From contig CBFHSD010000008.1 in the NCBI GenBank assembly GCA_965658375.1, positions 1 through 64,000 of the forward strand: 64,000 bases of DNA, in the 5' to 3' direction. Position 1 is the first letter of the stretch, and every line of letters begins with the position of its first letter. The stretch comes from CBFHSD01 sp965658375 (GTDB lineage: Bacteria > Bacteroidota > Bacteroidia > Flavobacteriales_G > Salibacteraceae). Position numbers and translations under genes: made by a program. Positions 46,952 through 54,842 of the stretch are shown one piece after another. The notes under the pieces are model-generated. The model did not search any database. It had not been told where the DNA came from and saw only the letters and a list, made by a program, of their open reading frames with translations.

Positions 46952-47796
46952 GTGATTTTCTACTAGGTATCTATTTTGTTTTCGCAGCCATTAGTGCGCC
47001 TTGTAAAAAATGCCAAGCCCAAGAAGGTGGAGAACCCATCTCTTGCCCCAAGTACAAAATAAATATACTCTCAAAGCTCCCGCCCTCCATTAAAGAAGCC
47101 TCTGGTCTATGTACTTGGAACAATAGTCTATTGACCCTTAGCGATGGCGGAAATGCACCTAAAGTATATGCTTTTGACCTAAGCAATACCGACAGTGTAA
47201 ACGCTATTCCTGTTTCTTCTTTTGTGCAAAATTTCGATTGGGAAACCGTTACTTCAGACACAAAAAATAACCTATACATAGGCGATGTTGGCAACAACAT
47301 GAACATTAGACCTTCGTTGCGTATTTTTAAACTAGACAGCACTGCCAAATACGCGGGAACCATTGAATACCGCTACCCCGACCAATTCAATCTACCACCA
47401 AATAAAGATTCAATGAATTTTGATTGCGAAGCCTCTTTCTGGTACAACAATGAGCTGTTCTTGGTTTCTAAAAATCGAGGTAAAGGAACTGTAAAGCTTT
47501 ACAGTGTTCCGGATAGTGTGGGAACTTATTTCGCTAAAATACGCTCAGAAATAACTCCTGGAGTAATGATTACCGGAGCCGCTTACCATGCCCAAAGCCA
47601 AAAACTTGCTTTGCTCAGTTATGGTGTAGTAATACTCTATGATCTGAAAGATGAAAATGGTACAATCACCCTTACTCCCATTCAATGCAAGCGCTTTGTG
47701 AATGCGGGGCAATCAGAAAGCATTGTGTTCTTAGCCGAGAATGAATTGCTTATTGGAAATGAAAATGGCACCTTATTTAAGATGGGTTTGAAATGA
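46948..47796 (+). CDS. Exported beta-propeller-like protein
   Basis: The 282-residue product starts in the MltF stop (ATGA overlap) with a signal peptide (to about KCQAQ). The mature part reads as repeated four-strand blades with motifs such as ASGLCTWNNSLLTLSDGG, FDWETVTSDTKNNLYIGDVGNN and NFDCEASFWYNNELFLVSKN. A catalytic site is not evident. The family resembles SdiA-regulated or esterase-like propellers in Bacteroidota, but I do not assign a function. Its stop overlaps the start of a broken membrane gene (ATGA). Confidence 0.7.
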   Translation: MSDFLLGIYFVFAAISAPCKKCQAQEGGEPISCPKYKINILSKLPPSIKEASGLCTWNNSLLTLSDGGNAPKVYAFDLSNTDSVNAIPVSSFVQNFDWETVTSDTKNNLYIGDVGNNMNIRPSLRIFKLDSTAKYAGTIEYRYPDQFNLPPNKDSMNFDCEASFWYNNELFLVSKNRGKGTVKLYSVPDSVGTYFAKIRSEITPGVMITGAAYHAQSQKLALLSYGVVILYDLKDENGTITLTPIQCKRFVNAGQSESIVFLAENELLIGNENGTLFKMGLK

Positions 47797-48115
47797 ATGA
47801 AACTCTATTTGTAGAGCGTGTCAATAAATCTGAAATTGTAAAGCTGAGGCTCTTGTTGATTGTACTCACTCTGCTTGAATTAAGCTATTTCGTTGCGCTA
47901 CCTTTTACCATGAAACTACTATTCATCTGATTTTATTTTACCATGTAGATTGGATTGTCAAACTTGTTCACTTCTCGGTCGTAGGTATCCTGTTGTGGTT
48001 CAACTGGAAAAAACTGCCTCTTGAAAAAAAGAAAAAAAGAGATAACACACTGATGATTCTGTTTCTCGGAGTTATAGGAATGTGGCTTTTTGCCAAACAA
48101 AGCCGAAGTGATTAG
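47793..48115 (+). pseudogene. Small membrane protein, frameshifted
   Basis: An ATGA overlap starts a frame reading NETLFVERVNKSEIVKLRLL followed by hydrophobic residues and ending in TGA at about 47928. One base further on the other frame, the sequence continues as HLILFYHVDWIVKLVHFSVVG, NWKKLPLEKKKKRDNTLMIL and MWLFAKQSRSD, then TAG at 48113-48115. The total is 323 bases, one short of whole codons, consistent with a single-base deletion near 47924-47929. The intact product would be a ~107-residue protein with three membrane helices. No family is recognised. It is coupled to the propeller gene upstream. Confidence 0.65.
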
Positions 48116-48218
48116 AATGAATGAAAACTTGTTGCAGCACAAAGCTTCAGAAGAATTTCCTAAAAAGAGATGACACCAATCAACGGGCTTCTCAACACTA
48201 TACCTCCTAAAAAGTCCC

Positions 48219-48226
48219 TATTTTTG
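48219..48226 (+). promoter_or_regulatory. Bacteroidota -7 promoter element before the HAD gene
   Basis: TATTTTTG matches TAnnTTTG and lies 17 bases before the ATG at 48244. Confidence 0.5.
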
Positions 48227-48243
48227 AATCAAACACAAACCAG

Positions 48244-49269
48244 ATGAATCACAAATTCTTTCTGCTCGCACTGCCAATAGCTTTTTTAGCTTCATGCAGT
48301 AACGCTCACCAAGAAACAAACAACGGATCTGCAGATACCGTTGAAACAGACCCGCTTCCTTCTTGGAAGGATACACAAACAAAATCCAACATCGTTTCTT
48401 TTGTTGAGAATGTCAGCAACCCCTCACACGAAGATTTCGTAGAGCCAAAAGACCGCATTGCCACATTTGACAATGATGGAACACTGTGGGCAGAACAACC
48501 GGCTTATTTCCAATTGTTTTTTGCAATAGATGAGGTAAAAGCTATGATGGCCGATCATCCAGAATGGAAAGACCAACATCCATACAAAGAAGTTTATGAA
48601 AATGACCTTAAGGGCTTGGCAGAGTATGGAAAAAAAGGACTTATCCAATTGGTACTTGCTTCTCACTCTAACATGAGCAATGATCAATTTGCTGAGAATG
48701 TTGCCAACTGGATGAACACAGCACAACACCCAACGAAAAAAGTAAAGTATACAGACTTAGTTTATCAACCCATGCTCGAGTTGATTCGCTATTTAGAAGC
48801 CAATGAATTCACTGTATTCATTGTGTCTGGCAGTGGAATAGACTTTATGCGTGTATTTGTAGAAAAAGCATATGGTTTACCTACGCATCAAGTGGTAGGC
48901 AGCAGTTTAAAAGCTGAATTTCAAGCAGATGGAGATAACTTCTTTTTGGTAAAAGTAGGCGAGCTAGATTTTATAGATGACAAAGAAGGAAAGCCAGTAG
49001 CTATTCACAAGCACATTGGGAAGAAACCCATTTTTGCTTGTGGCAATTCCGATGGAGATCTTCAGATGATGCAATACGCCTGGTCCAATACCCTTCCAAA
49101 CTTTGAACTGTACATTCATCATACAGATGAAGAACGCGAATGGAAGTACGACAGCGAATCTCATATTGGCAGATTAAGCAAAGGTTTAGAAGAGGCAGAG
49201 CAAAAAGGCTGGACTGTGGCCGATATAAAAAACGATTGGAATACAGTATTCAATATCGACTCAAATTAA
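48244..49269 (+). CDS. Exported HAD-superfamily phosphatase lipoprotein
   Basis: The 341-residue product has a lipoprotein signal (AFLASC, cysteine near residue 19) and a complete HAD fold. The nucleophile motif is FDNDGTLW, the second motif is VSGSGID (serine), and the last motif is CGNSDGDLQMM. It is therefore a phosphatase outside the cytoplasm, with an unknown substrate. It has its own -7 promoter element and is followed by a long hairpin terminator. Secreted HAD phosphatases of this form are common in Bacteroidota. Confidence 0.85.
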   Translation: MNHKFFLLALPIAFLASCSNAHQETNNGSADTVETDPLPSWKDTQTKSNIVSFVENVSNPSHEDFVEPKDRIATFDNDGTLWAEQPAYFQLFFAIDEVKAMMADHPEWKDQHPYKEVYENDLKGLAEYGKKGLIQLVLASHSNMSNDQFAENVANWMNTAQHPTKKVKYTDLVYQPMLELIRYLEANEFTVFIVSGSGIDFMRVFVEKAYGLPTHQVVGSSLKAEFQADGDNFFLVKVGELDFIDDKEGKPVAIHKHIGKKPIFACGNSDGDLQMMQYAWSNTLPNFELYIHHTDEEREWKYDSESHIGRLSKGLEEAEQKGWTVADIKNDWNTVFNIDSN

Positions 49270-49305
49270 AGTCACTTAAAGTATTTACATCCAATATTTT
49301 AATTC

Positions 49306-49353
49306 AAATAACCACATCTATTTCATTCTCAAAATAGATGTGGTTATTTCTTT
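49306..49353 (+). terminator. Terminator with a long perfect stem
   Basis: An 18-bp perfect inverted repeat (AAATAACCACATCTATTT and its complement, 49306-49323 and 49332-49349) with an eight-base loop is followed by a short T-rich run. It lies after the HAD gene. Confidence 0.85.
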
Positions 49354-49400
49354 TCTCAGATGCGTTCATCTGAAAACAGACGCTTTGTAAACCAAGAAAA

Positions 49401-49910
49401 TTGGAATTGAAAACAAGAAATTTTGACGAGATAGTAGGAACAAACCCTTCCAGCACTACTCCACTGCTTTTAAAGGATCCAGCGCTGCTTGAAGATCTGG
49501 TAAGCTATTTTTTAAATACCAGTGGTAGAAAACGCTTTTACGCCATTTGGCATTTAGACCATCTCAATCAGGCAGAATCAAGCTTACTGGAGCCATACAA
49601 AGAACTTCTTTTAGAACAATTAATCTTAGAAGAGCGGACTGGAACGCAACGCGAAGTACTCAAAATACTTCAAGATCATACTCTTAATGAAGAATCATTA
49701 GGTGTTTTGATCAATTACTGTTTTGACCGCTTAAACAGCGTTGATTGCCCTGTAGCGGTTAAAATGCACTGTATGCTGCATCTTGAAAGAGCTTGTAGCC
49801 TTTACCCAGAGTTGGCTCATGAATTAACGGAAAGCATTCAAATGCAAATGGAGAACGCTTCTGCCGGATTTAAAAGCAGAGCAAAAAAGATTCTTCGTAA
49901 ATTTTCATAG
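49401..49910 (+). CDS. Helical-repeat-like protein of unknown function (TTG start)
   Basis: The 169-residue product is mostly alpha-helical, with repeated pairs of helices such as DPALLEDLVSYFLN, SLLEPYKELLLEQLI and LGVLINYCFDRLN, suggesting a short HEAT/ARM-like array. It ends MQMENASAGFKSRAKKILRK. There is no ATG near the start; the frame begins at TTG 49401 (another TTG lies at 49407), so an unusual start codon is likely. I do not recognise a family. It converges on the lipase gene, overlapping it by 6 bases at the 3' ends. Confidence 0.6.
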   Translation: MELKTRNFDEIVGTNPSSTTPLLLKDPALLEDLVSYFLNTSGRKRFYAIWHLDHLNQAESSLLEPYKELLLEQLILEERTGTQREVLKILQDHTLNEESLGVLINYCFDRLNSVDCPVAVKMHCMLHLERACSLYPELAHELTESIQMQMENASAGFKSRAKKILRKFS

Positions 49911-50717
49911 CTCCAAAGCCTGGTCTACCGCCTGAAGGTAAACACTTGGCAAGTGCGCTTTCAATTTGTCTACAATAGTCGCGTTTGCTAAGGGAAGTCG
50001 AATCAAGTCTCCACCATCTTTGTAGTCAAACAATCCACCCATAGGCTTTACTTCTAAGGGTAAAAAAGGAATGGGATCATTCTCTGTTTCCAATCTAAAA
50101 TGAAACTGTGTATTTGTCTTTAAACGTTTTATGAACTCCTCATTCCCAACTCTGGGCGAACCATAAGTAAGTAGTTTCGCTTTCGGAAAGTCAGTTGATT
50201 GGGCAAAGAATGTGGCGATAGCCGCTCCCAAGCTGTGCCCTGTCATCCAAACTCCTTCTTGCTGATACCCCTTTAAAAGCGGCTCTAAATCTTGAAATAT
50301 TTGTAAAAAACCCGCATGTACTTTCACATCAGGCTCATCTTCTGTTAGAGGAACCATATATGCCATTGAATTGCGCAGCCAATCTAATAGGCCGGCAGAA
50401 CCTCTAAAGGTGATGATGATTTGCTTTTTAAAGGTGTAAACATGACAGAAAAGTCCTCCTTTCAATACTTCAGTTTTTCCAAAGGGCGGCATTAGTCCTG
50501 TTGATGCCACGCGGTCAACCAACTTAAAATCTTTGGAAAGAGGCATCGATTCTGGAAATTCGGACCTCGCTAGAATAGGCCATTTCTTGGTTACAGAACT
50601 GTAACTCTCTAAGTAGAACTTGTGATACACATTATGAATAGCAGGTAAGAAATACTTCTTACTTAAAAAAAGAATTTCCTTCTCCTCTAGCTTTGGCTCA
50701 TCGAATAAATCAAGCAT
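49905..50717 (-). CDS. Class 3 lipase-family hydrolase
   Basis: The 270-residue protein is an alpha/beta hydrolase of the lipase (class 3) family. The nucleophile motif GHSLGAA has serine, and the oxyanion and acid/histidine elements follow in the order GSPRVGN, a late aspartate (ETENDPIP) and the histidine near KAHLPSVY. There is no signal peptide, so the enzyme is cytoplasmic or leaves by an unusual route. Its ATG overlaps the stop of the TerB-like gene upstream by 8 bases, so the two are coupled. The substrate is unknown. Confidence 0.82.
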   Translation of the reverse strand: MLDLFDEPKLEEKEILFLSKKYFLPAIHNVYHKFYLESYSSVTKKWPILARSEFPESMPLSKDFKLVDRVASTGLMPPFGKTEVLKGGLFCHVYTFKKQIIITFRGSAGLLDWLRNSMAYMVPLTEDEPDVKVHAGFLQIFQDLEPLLKGYQQEGVWMTGHSLGAAIATFFAQSTDFPKAKLLTYGSPRVGNEEFIKRLKTNTQFHFRLETENDPIPFLPLEVKPMGGLFDYKDGGDLIRLPLANATIVDKLKAHLPSVYLQAVDQALEL

Positions 50718-51108
50718 CTACCCTAGACAGTTTGTCTTTCAGTTCTTTAAGAATTTTGCCTTCGGCCGCGCTAAGTCCATTGGCGCTATTTGCCACTTCT
50801 TCGGCCAACATAAGCCCAACTGCTCTCATTTGCTTGTCTAAAGCATTGTGGTGTTCATGTATATAGTCAATAAAGCTATCAAAAGCCGCTTTAGCATCTA
50901 AATCATTGAAAGTACTAAAATCAAAACCAATCTCTGTGTACCAGGCAGCATCAGTTCCAAATTCATCGTTGTGTTTTTCTTGTGGAACCAAGTAGTTCTT
51001 TACCAATGCGTGAAGACGTTTTACCTCCTCTTCTTCTACCTGTCCACTCGAGTGTGCCACTGCGTAGAGTAGCTTTCCTAATTCTGAATAAAACTCCTTG
51101 TATTCCAT
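50710..51108 (-). CDS. TerB-like protein of unknown function
   Basis: The 132-residue product is all alpha-helical. The arrangement FYSELGKLLYAVAHSSGQV, EEEEVKRLHALVKNYL and LDKQMRAVGLMLAEEVANS resembles the TerB (tellurite-resistance-associated) helical bundle, which often carries acidic metal-binding residues. I start it at the ATG complementary to 51106-51108 because the longer frame needs a TTG. It is coupled to the lipase gene downstream by an 8-base overlap. The role is unknown. Confidence 0.65.
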   Translation of the reverse strand: MEYKEFYSELGKLLYAVAHSSGQVEEEEVKRLHALVKNYLVPQEKHNDEFGTDAAWYTEIGFDFSTFNDLDAKAAFDSFIDYIHEHHNALDKQMRAVGLMLAEEVANSANGLSAAEGKILKELKDKLSRVDA

Positions 51109-51189
51109 GGCTCTTTCGTTTCCAATAAAGTTGCCAAATCCTATTGATTTTAGTGTTGACAAAGGTCATTCTTAACCTGAAAATACGAC

Positions 51190-51549
51190 CTATTTAATCC
51201 ATTCTTCTTTTAGAACCAGTGCATATTTATCGTCCTCAACTTTTAACCAACCATATTCGTAAACGAAGTAATAGACACTCCCCTTTTTAGTTTTATACAC
51301 GCTGGTAAAGTAACTGAAGTTGTAGCCTGCTTTTAGCATTTCTTCTTTGGTGGCTACGGCTTTGCCCTTTGGATTCAATTGCATTAAAGCTTTTCTGTTT
51401 TGACGCAATATTTTATGAACCTCTCGCATATATGCCGTCTCATTTCTGTTCTGCTGATTGTTGTAAGTATTGCGGCAATAGGCACTGCAAAACTTCTTAT
51501 CTGAACGACCAATAATACGCTCATTGCAATTTAAACACGTTTTTTCCAT
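51190..51549 (-). CDS. Small zinc-ribbon protein
   Basis: The 119-residue product begins MEKTCLNCNERIIGRSDKKF and then CSAYCRNTYNNQQNRNE, a four-cysteine zinc ribbon of the DUF2116 kind. It is followed by a charged helical region and a small beta domain ending VLKEEWIK. The start is the ATG complementary to 51547-51549, right before the cysteines. Such proteins are predicted to bind nucleic acid or partner proteins, but no function is known. Confidence 0.7.
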   Translation of the reverse strand: MEKTCLNCNERIIGRSDKKFCSAYCRNTYNNQQNRNETAYMREVHKILRQNRKALMQLNPKGKAVATKEEMLKAGYNFSYFTSVYKTKKGSVYYFVYEYGWLKVEDDKYALVLKEEWIK

Positions 51550-51732
51550 GATAGCGGTAAATTTCAATCAATATACTAATATTCTCATATTCAATAACAA
51601 AAACATTTTTAAACGCTTATAAACGCAATTAACCGACTCTTAAACGATTAAGATTCTACTAAAGCTTTGAACCGTGCTTCTATTTGCTCCATCGATTTGA
51701 TCTTGAATCGACACACTTTAAAACTTTATCTT

Positions 51733-52086
51733 ATGAATACTTTAGTAAACCGTGTACAACTAGTAGGTCGTTTAGGAGCGAACCCAGAAATTATTCAATT
51801 GGAAGGCGACAAGCGCTTGGCAAAATTCTCTTTAGCGGTAAACGAGCGTTACCTCACTAAAAATGGCGAACGCAAAGAACGCACAGAATGGTTCAACCTC
51901 ATTGCCTGGGATAAAAAAGCCGAATTGGTAGAACGTCTGCTAATTAAAGGAGCAAAAGTGGCAGTTGGCGGAAGTCTTTCTACCAACAAATGGAAAGACA
52001 AAGAGGGCAATGAGCGAAGCAATTTACAGATCTCCTTGAACGACTTCACCGTACTTGTAAAATCAGATGAAACATTAACTAAATAA
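51733..52086 (+). CDS. Single-stranded DNA-binding protein (first of two)
   Basis: The 117-residue protein is an OB-fold single-stranded DNA-binding protein: NTLVNRVQLVGRLGANPEI, RTEWFNLIAWDKKAELVERLLIKGAKVAVGG and DFTVL. I start it at the ATG at 51733, the standard SSB N-terminus, as the upstream frame has no SSB resemblance. It lacks the long acidic C-terminal tail (DDDIPF) of main replicative SSBs, so it is probably a secondary SSB. A paralogue follows 7 bases downstream. Confidence 0.9.
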   Translation: MNTLVNRVQLVGRLGANPEIIQLEGDKRLAKFSLAVNERYLTKNGERKERTEWFNLIAWDKKAELVERLLIKGAKVAVGGSLSTNKWKDKEGNERSNLQISLNDFTVLVKSDETLTK

Positions 52087-52093
52087 AAGCACC

Positions 52094-52432
52094 ATGAATA
52101 CATTAAACAATCACGTACAGCTTATTGGCCGCCTAGGAAACACTCCAGAAATCATCACTTTTGGAGAAAACAAAAAGAAAGCAAGCGTTTCTATTGCCAC
52201 CAACTATTACTACCAAGATAAAGAAGGTAATAAACAAGAAACCACCACGTGGCACCAATTGGTAGCTTGGGGAACCGCAGCCAATTACTTTGAGAAGTAC
52301 CTTAAAAAAGGACAACGTATCATGGTTGAAGGGCGATTAAATAACCGCTCATGGGAAGACAAAGAAGGTGTAAAACGCTACATTACCGAAGTAGATGTGC
52401 AAAATGTACTCTCTATTGGGTCTACAGAATAA
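52094..52432 (+). CDS. Single-stranded DNA-binding protein (second of two)
   Basis: The 112-residue OB-fold protein is a close paralogue of the gene before it (NTLNNHVQLIGRLGNTPEI, TTTWHQLVAWGTAANYFEKYLKKGQRIMVEG). It too lacks an acidic tip. The two genes are 7 bases apart and co-oriented, so they are one transcription unit followed by a terminator at 52446-52476. They may bind different single-stranded DNAs or form mixed tetramers. Confidence 0.9.
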   Translation: MNTLNNHVQLIGRLGNTPEIITFGENKKKASVSIATNYYYQDKEGNKQETTTWHQLVAWGTAANYFEKYLKKGQRIMVEGRLNNRSWEDKEGVKRYITEVDVQNVLSIGSTE

Positions 52433-52445
52433 TCACACCTTGATG

Positions 52446-52476
52446 AAAAAAAGCCTCTGGAAACAGGGGCTTTTTT
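52446..52476. terminator. Terminator after the SSB pair
   Basis: AAAAAAGCCTCTG/CAGGGGCTTTTTT with a GAAA loop separates the SSB pair from the convergent small membrane gene and can act on both strands. Confidence 0.8.
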
Positions 52477-52503
52477 CATTTATAAGATTAGAAACTTCCC
52501 CTT

Positions 52504-52719
52504 TCAATCCTTTCTGAAAATATGAACTATCGAAACACCAAAGCCTTGGAGCAAATGAACCACTCCATTCAGGGCGAAAATTCCGGTGTAAACCCAATCA
52601 AACCAACCGATACTCTCGTTCTCTAAAAGTTTATTTGTGATCCAAGCTATTGAAATCACAAAAAAGGCAAAACCGAGAATAATTCTAAAGGCCGATGTTC
52701 CTTCTCTTTTTGATTCCAT
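52504..52719 (-). CDS. Small two-helix membrane protein
   Basis: The 71-residue product has two membrane helices (RIILGFAFFVISIAWITNKLL and WVYTGIFALNGVVHLLQGFG) and a basic end (HIFRKD). It is a clean ATG-started frame in a 420-base stretch without another gene on either strand, with a hydrophobicity pattern too regular to be chance. I recognise no family. Confidence 0.6.
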   Translation of the reverse strand: MESKREGTSAFRIILGFAFFVISIAWITNKLLENESIGWFDWVYTGIFALNGVVHLLQGFGVSIVHIFRKD

Positions 52720-52856
52720 TATAGTTCTTTAATAGTTCATAGCTAGTTTCAACTTTGATCTGGATTGGCAAGTATAGCTTACTTAGTCATATGTTTAATT
52801 GTTTGTGATTTGAATTTTTATAACAGATTCAATGAAAGCGAATCCAAAGCAATACC

Positions 52857-53627
52857 TTATTGATCGAGCCATTCTAGAAAGTGATGTACTCTGGCCCTAC
52901 TCACCAAAACTTCTTCACTAGGAACAGGCGCTAATTCCAGTTTAAGTCTGTGATTAAAATATTTGTGAATTTTGCTAATACTGGTATTATTGACCAAGTA
53001 ACTTCTGTTGACTCTAAAGAACTGACTAGGATCTATCTTCTTCGCTACCTCTTCTAAGGTTAAGTCAATAATAAAATAGCGGTTCGCCTTGTTTACAAGC
53101 GATAGGTTGTTTCCATCGGCAACGAAGTATGCAATATCGTGCGTATCTATTTGCTTGTATTGGTCCCCTACTTTAATAATAAAGCGCTTTTTATAGCTTT
53201 TGGGGTTGCCCTGTTTTTCTAGAAGGCCTTGAATAGCATCAATATCGATTGAACTGCTGACCTGAAAATTCTTCTGAAGACATTTATACTTACTAAGGGC
53301 TTTCAATAGGGCATTCTCATCATATGGTTTTAGCAAGTAGTCTATGCTGTTCATGTGAAAAGCATCAATAGCATATTCATCAATAGCCGTAACGAAAATT
53401 AGTGGGATATCAGTTTGAACTTGCCTAAAAATCTCGAAGCTTAAGCCATCTGCCAATTGAATATCACAAAAAATAAGGTCAATTCCTAAATCTGATTTTA
53501 AACCCAAGATAGACTCACTAATGGTGGCCCATTCTGCCACAAAACAGGCGGTGGGTTCCAGCTCCAGCAAGGTGCATTTCAGCTCTTTTCTTGCAAGTGG
53601 TTCATCTTCGATAATAGCGATGTTCAT
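52857..53627 (-). CDS. LytTR-family response regulator (no kinase partner nearby)
   Basis: The 256-residue regulator has an N-terminal receiver domain: acidic pocket near EDEP, phosphoacceptor aspartate in FCDIQLADG, then VTAIDEYAIDAF and the lysine-containing YLLKPYDENALL. A C-terminal LytTR DNA-binding domain follows (IIKVGDQYKQIDTHDIAYFVADGNNLSL). I start it at the ATG complementary to 53625-53627. Histidine kinases of this class are usually next door, but none is in the window. It may be partnered at a distance. Confidence 0.9.
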   Translation of the reverse strand: MNIAIIEDEPLARKELKCTLLELEPTACFVAEWATISESILGLKSDLGIDLIFCDIQLADGLSFEIFRQVQTDIPLIFVTAIDEYAIDAFHMNSIDYLLKPYDENALLKALSKYKCLQKNFQVSSSIDIDAIQGLLEKQGNPKSYKKRFIIKVGDQYKQIDTHDIAYFVADGNNLSLVNKANRYFIIDLTLEEVAKKIDPSQFFRVNRSYLVNNTSISKIHKYFNHRLKLELAPVPSEEVLVSRARVHHFLEWLDQ

Positions 53628-53755
53628 AGGGGTCTTTTTCCAAATGTACAGGACCAAATCTTGTAAAACCAGACATTATTGGTAAGTGGTTCTTAGCACT
53701 TTACAAATGGAGTTCTGTGATGGATAAATGGAAATGATTGAAGTAAAAGTCTGAA

Positions 53756-54790
53756 CTAATTCAAAATTTTGACACCAAGTGATTTTTCTATATGTAAGTT
53801 GAGAACATCTGCCATGGTTTTAAACCCTGTAATTTGATCTGTGTTGTGGTGTTTATTCATATCTCTCACCAACTCATTGATTCTAGAGATATCCGAAATC
53901 TTATCTCGTTTCATCCTACGAAATAGACTTTTTGCACGTTGTCTATGGGTGCTTAGGCGTTTCTTCATAGCTACCCTTTCAATTTTCCTGTATTGATTAG
54001 CTACATCTACAGACATTAATTCTTGAGCTAATTTCACAAAATCGAGGTTATCTTTATAAAACTGAGGCTTGTAATTATTGAAACGACCTTCATACGATTG
54101 TTGATCAAAATCCATTGGTCGCAAACGGTATTGTATGTTGTCAAAATCTTGGGTCACCTCTACCACATAGTTATACGCACGCATATCTCCGAGCAACCTG
54201 ATCATACAACGCTCATTGAATTTCACAAACTCCTTTGCAAAGCGCAATCTATTTTCAATTTGAACATCCTTGTTCTTCAGAATAAACTCATCCGCGGGTA
54301 TGCCTACCACATGTTCTTCAATAAGCGTGTTGCTATCTACCAAGTAATTCACCTTATCTGGAGAGAAAATTTCCTCTAGCTCAAGTCCATAAATTCGAGA
54401 AGCATCTGCTCGTTTCACGTAATAGTAATCGTGATTATCATTAATTTCATTGATAATTCGTATTCTAAAAGGTTTGGAATTTCCAAATGAGCAATAATCA
54501 ATCCGGTCAACCCTTAAATAAGGAATGATATCCCCTTCTGAAAAAAGGTCTTCATACACCTTAACCAAACCCTTATTAATCACTTCTCTTTCAGACTCAC
54601 CGTACATCACCGAATACCAAAGTGTTTCTTCGCCATCATTGCCCGTAACAGGAAACATATCTGTAAAACGCAATAAATCCTCATAAGAAATAGGCAAATC
54701 ATCTACACGAGAGTAGTTTCTTAAGTGCTCTCTCAATGCTGCCTTTACCCTATATATGGGCTTTTTGAATTCTATATGATTGAACTCCAT
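53756..54790 (-). CDS. Conserved protein of unknown function with a kinase-like core
   Basis: The 344-residue protein has no signal peptide. The central motifs ERCMIRLLGDMRAYNYVVEV and YRLRPMDFDQQSYEG look like the catalytic loop and DFD-type metal loop of a protein- or antibiotic-kinase-like fold (GDMRxxN and DFDQ replacing HGDxxxxN and DxD), but the nucleotide-binding lysine is not obvious. The N-terminal third is helical and the C-terminus carries a basic helix (AMKKRLSTHRQRAKSLFRR). I cannot place it in a family. It is next to, but not coupled with, a LytTR regulator. Confidence 0.65.
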   Translation of the reverse strand: MEFNHIEFKKPIYRVKAALREHLRNYSRVDDLPISYEDLLRFTDMFPVTGNDGEETLWYSVMYGESEREVINKGLVKVYEDLFSEGDIIPYLRVDRIDYCSFGNSKPFRIRIINEINDNHDYYYVKRADASRIYGLELEEIFSPDKVNYLVDSNTLIEEHVVGIPADEFILKNKDVQIENRLRFAKEFVKFNERCMIRLLGDMRAYNYVVEVTQDFDNIQYRLRPMDFDQQSYEGRFNNYKPQFYKDNLDFVKLAQELMSVDVANQYRKIERVAMKKRLSTHRQRAKSLFRRMKRDKISDISRINELVRDMNKHHNTDQITGFKTMADVLNLHIEKSLGVKILN

Positions 54791-54842
54791 ATTGGATTTT
54801 AATTTAAGATGTTAGAACTTAGTAAATCTTCACTTTAGCGAT

